Assembly (NCBI RefSeq): GCF_043290135.1
Contig: NC_134701.1
Location: forward strand, 203,032,101 to 203,096,100
DNA length: 64,000 nt
From: Rhipicephalus microplus
Lineage: Eukaryota; Arthropoda; Arachnida; Ixodida; Ixodidae
Direction: 5' to 3'
Below the pieces are notes generated by a model, which ran no database searches, was not told the origin of the DNA, and saw only the letters and a program-made list of their open reading frames with translations. The translations under genes and the position numbers were made by a program. Shown here piece after piece: positions 1-24,440 of the stretch (its first letter is position 1; the number at the start of each line of letters is the position of its first letter).

Positions 1-1
1 T

Positions 2-703
2 GGGCAATTGTTCATCGCACCACTGCTGTACGCCCTTCAGCAACATCGAGCGGCGTTTTTGCCCCTGAACACTACGTCTGTACTGCAACCACTGGATCAA
101 GGCGTTATACGCGCAATGAAAGCCGGCTATCGGAAGCGCCTGGTGGAGAGGCTGCTGCAGAACCTTCGTGTTGGCAGGGAGCTTAAGATCGACTTGCTCA
201 AAGCTATTTCTATGTTGAGTAGATCGTGTGCAGATGTCAAGAAGGAGACGATCCAGAACTTCTTTAGGCATGCCGGCTTCCGCATGGCTGGTGATGACAC
301 CCCGTATTCTGACAGCACTGAAGACACCGGAGGTGTTTCCGCCGAAGTTTGGAACGAGCTGGCAGAGTTCCCGGGTGCTATCGACGGATCGACATTCGAC
401 GAGTTTGTCAGTGCGGATGATGATGTCCCCATCATGGGCCAATTACAGGATGAGGATTACATTGCAGACGTCGAGCCGACCACGAGCCAAAGCGACAGCA
501 ATATGGAAATCGACGACGGCCCATTGCCTACATCCTCCAAAGTGATTAGTGCACTTGCGTTGGTCCGGCGCTATTGCTTGAATGTGGAAGGTTGCGGCCT
601 CAGCTGCTCCGACCCATTGGACAACATGGAGGCGTGCGTACTGTCGCAGGCAGCGAAGTCATTGACACAGAAAAAAATCCGGGACTATTTTGTTCCACAG
701 TAG
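2..703 (+). pseudogene. Tigger/pogo-type transposase, C-terminal part (cut by window edge)
   Basis: The frame is open from the left edge of the window to TAG at 701-703, so this is the C-terminal ~233 residues of a longer protein. The segment LPLNTTSVLQPLDQGVI (about residues 20-36 of the visible part) is the hallmark of the Tigger/pogo DDE transposases, lying at the end of the catalytic domain. A basic stretch and a long acidic, Asp/Glu-rich region follow, and the protein ends in SLTQKKIRDYFVPQ, a C-terminal tail type seen in this family. Known of the family: cut-and-paste DNA transposases with a CENP-B-like DNA-binding region. No stop or frameshift interrupts the visible part, so the start outside the window decides whether the gene is intact. 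The downstream sequence (about 800-960) has the AT-rich TCGAA-type motifs expected near a Tigger 3' end. Confidence 0.85.
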
Positions 704-1480
704 GGCACGCAAGTAAGCCACCATATTAACAAAGTACTTTTCTTCTAGTTTGTTATGTGCCTTTGTGTCAAACCCTATACCGGGCCTGTATCAAATTATG
801 CCATATATCGAACTAATAAACGTTTTTTGGCGAGTTCGATATACCTGGGTTCGACTGCATATGCTTCACAATACAACATAGAATGCAGTAAACCCTTATT
901 ACAACGAAGTTGCTTTAATCAAATTATTGGTTTTATTGAAGTTTATTTTAGACAGGATATACGTGTATTTTAGACGGGATTACTCGAAACATGTCGTCAA
1001 CTTGCTCTGCTTAGAGCGGAGTAACAAGTTGCGGGTCCGTATTCACGGCAGCGCGAGTGAGTGACCGCCCATGCCGCCAACCTGCCTGCGCGCTTTTTTC
1101 ATCCACGTCCCGCACCGAGCGTCCTTTTCTGCTCTGAGTGAGCATTGTTTGCGCTAGCGTCTCCAAGCTAGAAAAACGGGCCAGTCTAGACTGATGCAGA
1201 CGGCATGAGAGTTTCCGACGCTTGGATGTTACCCTTCCCCTCTACACCCTAATCTGGTACGGAGGCGACAGCTGAAGGTGCTCACTAACGTGCCGGCTGT
1301 GGAGTGCCTCGATGCGCGTGAAAGTGAACGAGCACATCAAGGCACTGTAGCTGGCTGCTCACGGCTACTAGCGCTGCATCAGTGCTGTTGTGTCGCCACT
1401 ACGGAGCCTTGGTGGGCTCCTTGGCCCCTGAATTTTTTTTATTCGTGTTTGAAATATGCATGTGCGCGTGTGCATTTAGT
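704..1480. other. Spacer: 3' flank of first Tigger relic and GC-rich stretch
   Basis: Positions 704-975 look like the non-coding 3' part of the Tigger element, with repeated TCGA-containing AT-rich words. From 1010 to 1150 the base composition is clearly more GC-rich. I see no exon with convincing splice sites and no recognisable protein. Confidence 0.4.
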
Positions 1481-1499
1481 GATCGTCAAGTGAAAATGG

Positions 1500-2440
1500 T
1501 ACCGGTGGTGCCCTTACAGTAGTGCCTGACATTAGAGCTGAAAGTTCAACTGATACGTGAGGTGGGAAAGGCCGGCAGAAGTCCGAAGTTGCAAGAGAAT
1601 TTGTAATACCGCCATCAACATTATTAACTGTTCTGAAGAATAAGGACGCCGTACTGGGTGGCTTCGAGAAGGGTTTCTCAGCCAAACGAAAGCTCGACTG
1701 TGATTCTATGTATCCTGAAGTGGAAAGAGCGCTTTTTAAATGGCTGAAAAAATGCTAGAAGTTCATACCTTCCTGCGAATTAGCCTGCATTGGCCGCAAA
1801 AGTCAAAGCTCTAGCCACCCAAATGGTCAGGCAAGATTTTAAGCGTAGCAAGGGCTGGCTTGAACATTTCGAGAGATGGGACGACGTGTCTTTAAAAACG
1901 ACTATCGGAGACCATTCCGTGGACCGCAACATCATGGAGGAACGGCACAAGCATCGCCTAAGCACCCTACTTCAGCAGTATAGAAATTGCGACATTTACA
2001 ACTTGGATGAGGCAGCATTCTTTTGCAAACTATTGCTGAAGCGCACGTACACTACACCGGGCGGAACCTCATCAGGATGTAAACAAAGCAAAGAACGCAT
2101 AACAGTGCTGTTTGTTGCTAATGCGACAGACGAGGGCAAGCTTCCTTTGCTGATACTGGGGAAGGCTGTTAAGCGCCAGTCGACTAGCTAGCCAAAATAG
2201 TCAACTTGCTTGAAGGCCCCACTGAGGGAGATGCAGCGCCAGACGAACAGCCTCAAGAACTATCATCAGTGGCACAAACGCAGGAAAGCCTCCATCTGTT
2301 GCGAAATAGAGTGGAGTGCACGGGCGGTGACCACGATTCATTATTTGCTTGAACAAACAGGAGGAGGCACTCCTCACGCCCAGCTGAAGCACCTGACAAA
2401 GCCAGCTGACAGACTTTTTTGTGCGTGAATAGAGGTTTGT
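1500..2440 (+). pseudogene. Tigger/pogo transposase relic, N-terminal half joined to C-terminal tail
   Basis: Across several frames the + strand encodes a CENP-B/psq-like helix-turn-helix (LTLELKVQLIREVGKAGRS near 1535-1590), a second helix-turn-helix (VKALATQMVRQDFKRSKGWL, 1802-1861), and the start of the DDE domain with NLDEAAFFCKLLLKRTY (2001-2051) and ITVLFVANATDEGKLPLLILGK (2098-2163). After about 2190 it jumps directly to an acidic C-terminal-tail-like segment (2200-2330). The middle and end of the catalytic domain are therefore missing, and frameshifts and stops occur at 1587, 1608 and 2189. Downstream, AT-rich sequence ending in TTATAACGAGGGTTC (about 2568-2582) resembles a Tigger 3' terminus. 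This is a dead, internally deleted copy, separate from the relic at the window edge. Confidence 0.8.
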
Positions 2441-2589
2441 TTCACTGAATACCACTTCTGGGAAGTTGTCATAGCTAGTTTAGCTGTACATGCTGAGCTT
2501 TTATGAGGCAGTAGCATATTATATCGAATTACTACTAATATCGAATTTTTTGGCCGTTTTCTCGGCTGTTATAACGAGGGTTCTTGTAT

Positions 2590-3600
2590 TGCAATAATAA
2601 TGCATGGTACAAGTGCCCATTGCCATCGGACATCAGGACATGTGATTATCAGAATGACTTTGTGTTTTAAAGCCAGTAATCCACTACAAAAGGCATACAC
2701 GTTATTGTGTGCATTGGGTGAATAGCTATTTCGAAAAGGTTTCATGCACTAAGTTTTTGAGGTGTGCACTGGGAACAGAATATCGCTATCGTGTTCAACT
2801 GTGAAAGCTGGAAGCTTTAAAGTCGCCTCATTCTTTTTATCACATTTTGACAGAGGAGTGGCTCAGGTTATTGACAAGTGAAGGTTGTATTTAGTTACGT
2901 AGATGACTTTTTAGTCATTTTAACGCGATAGCCTTAGAGAGCCCATGTCGCAGAAATTCTGCCGTCGCCGTCGGCACCGTTGGTTGTGAGCGAAAAATCG
3001 AGAAAGAAGCAAACAAAATAAAACATAAAATTCTCGGTCCCATTGAGAATCTACCTAGGTTATTCGCGTAGCAAGCAGGTGTCCTACCAAAAATCCACGA
3101 TGTTACTTGCAGCTGCTTTGGGAAAAAACACTACATAAATGCCTTGTAGTGGAAGGAGTCCCCTTAACGCATTTTGTCCCACAGGTGCCACGACGAAAAC
3201 AAGCACATTCGGTGATTTGTAGGCGCATTTGGGAGGCTATCAAACTATGTCGAAAAAGGCCGGGATAGTGCAGCCATCACCGCTAAAAACATGCAGGAAC
3301 TTTCAAATAGCTCTGAAAATAGACAACTATGTCCATCTTGTGGAAAACACATCATGCCTTTCCAGAGGCGTTGATCAAGCAAACAGCAAACGCTAGATAA
3401 TGTGCTGCCATCTGTGAGGTATGGTAAGACTTTTCATGGCCTGAGATGGCAAGCACGCGGCGCTTATCTTCAAGGCCATGCGATTCTTTCTTCAGATCAA
3501 AAACTTGTATGTATCATTTGCGTGTGCGTGTGCATGCGTGTCTGCGTGTTATTTGTGAGACTGTGAAAAACGTGCCTCGACTACAGTAGAGCGCCGTTCT
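2590..3600. other. Spacer with one dispersed-repeat fragment (about 2915-3060)
   Basis: No gene is seen. The stretch at 2918-3025 (TTTTAACGCGATAGCCTTAGAG followed by a run of CGTCGCCGTCGGCACCG-like sequence and GAGCGAAAAATCGAG) resembles sequence at 8470-8545, 35635-35700 and 58760-58850, so it is part of a dispersed repeat family in this genome. Confidence 0.4.
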
Positions 3601-3606
3601 AGCAGA

Positions 3607-4115
3607 GGGAAATGGCCACACTGCACAGTCTTGCTCATCAATGAGGGCCTGCGGTACATTCATGTGGAGTAGTGTCCCACAACTAACGAGCCACAACCAT
3701 GCTAACGTTCAAGCAGGAGCAACTGGGAGCACTACCCACACTGCCTTATCTGCGACACTTCATGCAGCATCTGTGTCAACTGGTGCTCGACGACGAGGGA
3801 GGCCACGCATGACCGGGGGGGCATAAGACAGAGAGTGAAGCACGGCATACTGAGGCTATGTGACGAAAAAGGCGGGAGAACTCCCATTTGCTGGCTGAAC
3901 AGAGTGTGACAAAACGACAGCAGTGATGGAGCTTATATGGTTCCGCCATTCAAGCACAAGAAAGTGGCCACGCTGCACAGCCTTGCTCATCTATGAGTGC
4001 CGGCAGGACATTCATGTCAAGTAGCGTTCCACAACTAAAGAACCAGAGCAATGGTAATGTTCAAGCACGAGCAACTGGGTGCACTACCCAGACTACCTTA
4101 TCGGCAGAGGGAACT
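3607..4115 (+). repeat. Direct repeat of a ~150-bp unit, two full copies plus the start of a third
   Basis: The sequence from GCAGAGGGAAATGGCCACAC (3603) to about 3760 recurs at 3960-4107 with roughly 80-85% identity by eye, and a third copy begins at 4105 (GCAGAGGGAACTGGCCAAAC). One frame stays open through both copies and gives similar peptides (VPQL, NVQA, ATG, TTHTALSA / TTQTTLSA). The first copy runs into an AT-hook-like ARRRGRPRM. It may be a diverged tandem coding repeat or only a minisatellite. I do not recognise a protein. Confidence 0.5.
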
Positions 4116-4429
4116 GGCCAAACTACACAGTCCTGCTTATTGGCGGCTACTCGTGACGCATTTTCGTCAACTAGTGAACGATCGCTGTACAAGGTTTTTA
4201 TCAAGTTGTTATAAAAGTGCTGTCAAATGGATCGAAAACCTTTACCATTACTATAGATACATTGCATTTGCATGCGTGCACGTTTGTGCATGCGTGTGTG
4301 TAACAAAACATATTAATAAGTATGCACTTAGCAGTTTAAGGGCGCACTATGGGCCATATTTTGCTATCGCGTCTAACTCTTCAAGGCGAAGCTTAAGGGT
4401 CCCCCAATTTTTTAAAGCTAACCCTCCTT

Positions 4430-5000
4430 TGACAACAACTAGGTCAGTGGGTGATGTTTTAGCTCTATTTAGACTACATGCCAAGGGGCTTGTTTTACAC
4501 ATGAACCTCCTGTTGGTGGTTGTGTTGCAATTTTTAGACCTGATACTTTTTCGGATATGCACATGTGTTGGGCATATTGTCCGCTTTCGTGCAATGCACT
4601 TCATTCACGCAATGCATTGCATTCCAAACTTGTCAAGAGGACCGTTGTTTCCAAGTGCATGGAAGGAGCACTGGTGAAATCTTGTCCGCATAGAATCCAG
4701 GAAAGTTTCATTAATCAGGTCACGCGGCTGCATTCAGCTAAGTACCCTGGTTCTGTCATAGTTGCAGTGTCAGAAACCCTCCTTCAAAAACTGAAGGGAT
4801 CGTGAAGAAGCAGGGAGCCAATGGAAAAAAGGCTCATGGTTATGCCATACAAGCACAAGGTTACTCACAACCTTAATAACGTTGATAGTATGGTACCTTT
4901 GGTGTTCTTCGTGCCATGCAAGCGGGCTAGCTTGTGCCCACAAATTTCTACTGCATTGAGCTCACTCCCCCCTCCCCCCTCATGTGTGGGAAGAGGCCGC
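4430..5000 (+). pseudogene. Penelope-like element reverse transcriptase relic (C-terminal part)
   Basis: In shifting + frames the order of motifs is LHAKGLVLHMN (about 4477-4509), LQFLDLILF (4528-4554), CWAYCPLS (4563-4586), LHSKLVKRTVVSKCMEGAL (4616-4672), RLHSAKYPGSVIVAVSETLL (4728-4788) and PYKHKVTHNL (4845-4874), followed by VFFVPCKRASLC. This order (FLDL motif, the HSKLVKR helix, a helical thumb region, then a PYxHxxSH-like linker with VVFxxPxKxxxLC) is what I know from Penelope-like reverse transcriptases ahead of their GIY-YIG endonuclease. The catalytic palm lies upstream and is not recognisable, and no GIY-YIG domain is seen downstream. A frame change near 4555 and a stop at 4802 make it a relic. 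Confidence 0.7.
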
Positions 5001-5089
5001 AAGGCCATACGTCGCGTTTTCAATTGGCGTCGTTTACGAGATCCTGCTTTAGTAGGAGGAGGGTTCATATCGGCCATACAGGCCTGTGT

Positions 5090-6590
5090 ATAAACGTGGG
5101 AGCATGAACTTTCTGTGAAAAATAAACTTGCAGCACATTTGCCTGTGCACTGTGGTTCCTGCAACTGTGAGCCTGGGTTTTCCAGTGTATTCATTCTTGG
5201 AAAGACTTATGATACCTTAGAGCCTAAAACCTAGAAAGTCTACTACTATAAAAATAAGAAAGATGTGTGTTGGTGATACGTCTGCTGCTCTGCATGGTGG
5301 TGAATTTAATTTCTTCAAAACATTTTTCATTTAGTATTATTTTTCTCTTTATTTCTTAGTTTTTATTTTTTAATTTTTTAAAGTACATATTTTTTATCAA
5401 TTTTATCGCCTTTTTTTTTTTGACGTGCATGTGAGGGGATGTGTGCATGCATGATTTCTATGGTTATATATTTTGCTGATGTTCTGAAAATAAAGTTAGT
5501 TGCGAGTGACACAGTTTATTTCCTCATCCTCGACTAGCTTTTACACTAGCTAAGGAGGGAAGGGGTTTGAGGTTTGGAATGGGTCCCCTTGATGACTCGA
5601 GTGCACGGTGGCAGCGCGAAGGAAGAGCCGTAGTCTGGTGAAGAGACACTTTATTGCAGCCTCAGGCGTCTGCCCGAGTTCAAGCCCGAACCTCCGCTCT
5701 CCCATTTCAGATTCAAACATCCTCTTTTCAACCCTCGATTGAACAAAAGGTCTCCACACAAGCCGATCACTTGTGTGGGCTCGCATCGCCACAACCAATC
5801 GCAAAAACACTTTCACAACAAGCACTGCATTGGTAAAAATCACGTTACAAAACACAACACGCGAGGAGATAGGTTCTCCCCGTGTCACACTCTCTCCCAT
5901 ACCAGGCTGACCTTCGTCCGTAGCCATTCTCACGCTCGAGCCCCATCAGCTCTTTCAATAAATGTTTCTTCGTAGAAGCCTCCTTAAGAGCAATGAATAC
6001 ACCGTTGGGCTCTGTGCGCTTACCAGGTGTGCATGCGACAGCGAGGTGCCCCGCCATCCTAACAACACTCGGTAATGACATATAGCGGGGTAGTATAAGC
6101 TCGTCTCCATGCCGCAACCATGGTCAGCCCAGTGGTTGCGTCCCCGGGGCATTCTCAACACACGTGCATGCCAACAATGACTTGAACTGACACGGCAGCG
6201 CCTGGCCTGTTTCTTGCCAGACGCTCTTCCTAGTAAGCCTTCCCTTCTAGTCCCAAACGGAGGCGACCTTGACGGCTCCGCTCGTGAACCGTGTGAACGA
6301 AGGAGTCTCCTTTGTTTCCTGTGCGCAGGTCTCCCGCGTTCGCCTTCGCAGAATGGATCAGCTTCGTTAGTTGACGGATGAACTAGCTCCGCGCTTTGCA
6401 TCAGCTGCATTAATTGTACTACACACAACACACCACTAATGATTACGTCATACTAACTGACACCCTTTCTGTTCAGTCCTTTATTCTTTATTCTTTGATG
6501 GTACGTGTTTTTGTATTTCAGTAAGCGTGTACCAACTAGCCCAACAAAATTTTTAATTAAATTAGAATAATTTTCTTTCTCTTTTTGCTC
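5090..6590. other. Spacer: T-rich stretch then GC-rich unassigned sequence
   Basis: Positions 5300-5420 are very T-rich. Positions 5540-6400 are GC-richer with short open frames on both strands, none with recognisable motifs. A polypyrimidine-rich stretch from 6540 leads into the splice acceptor of the next exon. Confidence 0.35.
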
Positions 6591-6596
6591 TTCCAG

Positions 6597-20826
<14,230 letters not shown>

Positions 20827-20874
20827 AGCAGCGGAGCCCGTGGCTTTGGATGCTGTAGTTGTCCAGGTCTGTTA

Positions 20875-21542
20875 GGCCGCGTTCACACTGAGCATTCCGG
20901 CCGCTGAAAGTGCACCGAATTCGGTTCGGCGGCGGCGAATTCCGCCGAAAGGGCCCTTTCAGCGCCGATCACTCTCGGACCGATTTTTGCGACGTCTGCC
21001 GCCGAATCGGTCACCGCGGACCAATAGGAGCGCTGGTCAAGAAATTTTAAAAAATGGTGGCCAAGCCCTACTCACTTGTTATGCTGCAGTGCACGGAACT
21101 GAATGTTGAAACGAATGGGAGTTTAACCTACTCTGTGCCTACTTCACCTCCGTATTTCGTGAAAGAGGTGACCGAGCTTGCTGTTGGCGTGACCGAGCTT
21201 GTTGCGGTCTTGCAAAGCAAAACGAACCCACCAACGCCGCTGGCGTCGGTGGTTTTTCTGCTCTTCGTGCATTACAAGACAGCCACTTGCCAGCAAAGTA
21301 AGCAGTACTGTCTTTTTTGCTTCTTGCGTACGAGAATCGTCGAAGTATGCACCACTGGATAGCGTAGTAGCGTTTGTGAGCCGCGACAACAACTGGGTGA
21401 CAGCGCATCCATCCCGCTTTCGCCCCGTAGTAGATGGCATATTCGGCGGCGCGGGGCACGTCCAGTGCGAACGACGCTGTGTTTCGGCGGCACGGTAATT
21501 TCGGTCGCTGTAGAAAGCGGATGTTTCAGTGTGAACTAGGCA
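20875..21542. mobile_element. Harbinger-like TIR element with TTA target duplication
   Basis: The left terminus GGCCGCGTTCACACTGAGCA and the inverted right terminus TGCCTAGTTCACACTGAAAC are inverted repeats. The element is flanked on both sides by TTA (20872-20874 and 21543-21545), the 3-bp duplication typical of PIF/Harbinger elements. The 668-bp interior has open frames on both strands but no recognised nuclease or Myb domain, so it is scored as non-autonomous. It lies 48 bp after the stop codon of the + strand gene and would be part of its 3' UTR if the transcript extends this far. Confidence 0.75.
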
Positions 21543-22206
21543 TTACATCATTCTAGCTACATCATTACAGCATAGGTCTCTGCATATTCTGCAGAAAGCA
21601 ACAGTTGATGCACCCAGCTCGGCACTCTAGACAAGTGTCATGCTGTCTGTTCTGCTCAGCTCTGGGCTGCACACCTGAGCAGCACAAGTCATGCATCTCT
21701 GACGCCACTCATAAGAAAGCGACTCGGAACAAGACCTGGCGCCTTCGATCGTGGAACATTGCTTACTTGAGCATGCGACCGATGAGCTCGTGGTTACGCA
21801 CATACTGGAAGTGGACAAATGCTTGCAAATGCCATCACGACAGAACTAAGGACCAGTGCGTTGAGCATGACCACCACGTGGGCGATACATGATGCGTACG
21901 TCAATTTGGCAAACTCGGTGAAGTCAACGTTCTTCGACTAGTACCGTAAAGGCACCAAAGTAGCTGTCGCATTCTTCTAGAAGTCTCGGCATCGGCCGCG
22001 TGCCGGGACTCGCCAGGCTTCCAATGAACCAGGTTTTAATGGTGGAGAAGGCCGTTGTCTGTCGCTTCTTGGTGGCTTCAGCGGTGGCTGGTGCAGATGT
22101 GACGGAACCGATTTTAGCCCTCGTGAAACCACACTTCTACTACAGTGACCAGCTCAAAGCTAGTGCTTTTGCGTTTCTATGTATCACAAAGTTTTATAAC
22201 AATGTT

Positions 22207-22212
22207 AATAAA
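22207..22212 (+). terminator. Candidate poly(A) signal AATAAA for the + strand gene
   Basis: First AATAAA noted well downstream of the TAG at 20826 and outside the Harbinger-like element. A 1.4-kb 3' UTR containing a transposon is plausible, but transcript data are needed to support it. Confidence 0.25.
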
Positions 22213-22724
22213 GCCCATCGCGTTTCACATCACCCGTGAACTTTTGACCGCTCCCATATACATGTATCCGCATAACAACACCCATTTTGGACACGATAAA
22301 ACTAAATTAGGTGAACTGCACATATAGATAGTCAAAGTGAATGCTAATATCACATAGGTGCTGTGACGTAGGTTCAGTCTCATTGCCACCGTCAACATGT
22401 GTCGGCGCCCCCTGATCTCGGTGCTCGCGCCGAGGGCCCGTGTCGTACATCACCTCCTGTGAGCATTACTGTACGTGTTTTTAAGGAGTGGAGCATCTTA
22501 AGACCGCATAATGTCGCTCCGTCATAAACCGCCATTCGGCGTCTACAGCAGATGTAAAAACCGAAACATCTGAACTACAAAAAGGTTATCAAAAGGCTGT
22601 TAACCAGAAGAAAATAGAAGGCCACCACACCTGAAAAACACCGATATTAAGCTATCTTTTGATCAAAGCATATGACAGGACAAAAAGTTAACAAGAACAA
22701 AATAATTTGAGAGCACGTTATGCG

Positions 22725-22822
22725 TTAAAGAACCCCAGGTGGTGGAAATTTCCGGAGCCCTCCACTATGGCATCTCTCATAAACATATGGTGGTTTTGGG
22801 ATGTTAAACACCGCATATCAAA
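22725..22822 (+). mobile_element. tRNA-derived SINE, 3' part only (probably Ruka-type)
   Basis: GTTAAAGAACCCCAGGTGGT ... GGAGCCCTCCACTATGGCAT ... TATGGTGGTTTTGGGATGTT matches the 3' body of the full-length copies at 27663-27903 (inverted) and 61424-61643. The tRNA head is missing. Confidence 0.75.
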
Positions 22823-23021
22823 CGAGAACAAAACAAAAGGCTATTAACTAGAACAAAATGGCCAGAATTCGTGATCCGATGCACACTGCTTCGCCCCATC
22901 ATCAGTATTCAACCCGTGGATATGCATAGATTTTTTGTAACGCGAGAGTGTTTTATGCAAAGTCCATCACGGCTCCAAGACGGATATTATGCTGTAAAAT
23001 ATTTACTAACAGATTGCAAAG

Positions 23022-23711
23022 AAAAAATTGGCCCCGTATCTGCATGTTATACTGCAAATGTCGTCGAAAGACATTAGTCTTGCGTGTGGAGAGAGTGAAC
23101 AAAACGTTTATTTGATGTTCTGCGCGACAAAATCGGTGAATGGTATTCTGGAGGCGCTGCGTTAGAGTGCTTCTAGCGTGCAGCGGAGGCGACCGAGCGC
23201 ATCAAGTCACATCACACGTGAGCCATGAGCGCTATCTGGCAGTTATCTTGGAAAACGGAGTACGTGGCTCTTGAGACGGGCGTGTGCAGGTGATAAGGTG
23301 CAGAACGCAAGGCGACGCGTAGGTGCCACCACCTGTCGATTTAGCAAAGCGTTAGAAACACCCGCATTTTCGTGCAAGCGTTCCATGGTCAGCGCGCGTG
23401 ATAAACGCTACGGTACTCAGAATTACTTATGGATGCCTTTTCCAGTAAAAGCCGCACATACAGTATATATACGTGTTGTTATGTTGCCTCAGATATTCGC
23501 AATAATTGCTTTTTCATTGACAATCGCACAAGTATGAACGCTGAATCTTGAGCAATATTGGTGGGCGCTGCAGATGGGGTCGACCATTTGGGGTATCGTC
23601 TGGTGCCGTTATAGGTACCCAGTACCGTTAAGGGTGGACAAACAGACAAATGTACAGATAGACAGACAAAATTTTATGCGTCGAAGGTCCCCAAGGAAGA
23701 CTATCGTCTTT
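23022..23711 (+). repeat. ~645-bp dispersed TIR repeat with shared 45-bp leader, copy 1
   Basis: Three copies in the window (here, 29430-30121 and 43175-43848) share the same order of segments in the same orientation. Inner ends AAAGACATTAGTCT (23067) and GAAGACTATCGTCTTT (23696-23711) are inverted repeats. A leader (AAAATTGGCCCCGTATCTGC) precedes each copy. Near the right end all copies have GTGGACAA followed by a CAGACA-type simple repeat. No protein is recognised, so it is probably a non-autonomous DNA element. Confidence 0.7.
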
Positions 23712-23719
23712 AAAAAAAA

Positions 23720-24440
23720 CGGCAACGAAAAGTTCCGCCAGCAGCGACCTCGTGCTCCTCAGCGCACGAGGCCGCGAATCGTTAACGGCGAGAGCTCGGA
23801 AGCTTCAGCGCGCTGTCGTAATCAGTAGCGAGATGGTACGACAGACGTGCGTTGGGCGCTCCCGCGGCCTGACCACACGCACACGTAGCCCGTGGCTTTC
23901 TGACACGGTGCCGCGCCCTCGCTACAGTGCACTAGAGGAGGGGCTAGTGCACTGTACCCTCGCCCTGTAGAGAGAGAAGGCGAGCGGCTACGCAAAGGTG
24001 CGCAACACCACCTAGAGGGAGTCAATCTCGGTGGCGTTGAGTTGCGCACATTTTCTCTCTTCATAAGAAGAGGGCGTCACGCCACGTAAAAAAAAAAAAA
24101 AAACAATGGCAGCATATCCACGGGGTGAATGATGGAGAGTGGGGTGAAGCGTCCGTCCATTCGTTCTTGCTTCCGTCCGTTCATGTGTCCGTCTGTGTGA
24201 CCTTCCGCACGCCCATTCGTGCGTCCATGCATCCGCCCCTGCGTCCGTCCATGCATCCATACGTCCGTGCAGCCATCCGTGGGTCCATCCATGCATCTGT
24301 CTGTGTGTCCGTTTGTCCATCTAGTCAACACTCCCAGTACGACCATATCGCATCTTTTCATCATATATTCCGCATATAGAAGCACCGCCATTCTGCGGAC
24401 ATTCCAAAGGCGAAACGAGAGGTGGCACACGCACACTTTC
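23720..24440 (+). repeat. Minisatellite-bearing dispersed element, copy 1
   Basis: A GC-rich stretch leads to an A15 run (24089-24103), ATATCCACGGGGTGAATGAT (24113-24132), GTGGGGTGAAGCG, then a degenerate GTCC/ATCC array (24140-24320). CGCATCTTTTCATCATAT, CACCGCCAT and AACGAGAGGTGGC (24349-24426) come after. The same flanking words in the same order bracket a different tandem repeat at 61735-62236. The minisatellite is thus a variable cassette inside a constant frame. Confidence 0.55.

Noticed and set aside
4051..4677. A 208-residue plus-strand open frame
   Set aside because: It joins repeat-derived sequence to a hydrophobic stretch in the wrong frame of the Penelope-like relic; no splice or family evidence.
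5550..6431. Overlapping minus-strand frames of 127, 90 and 158 residues
   Set aside because: GC-rich stretch with no recognised motif and no splice-site support; left unassigned.
21054..21498. Several ~100-residue frames inside the Harbinger-like element
   Set aside because: No nuclease, Myb or other recognised motif on either strand.
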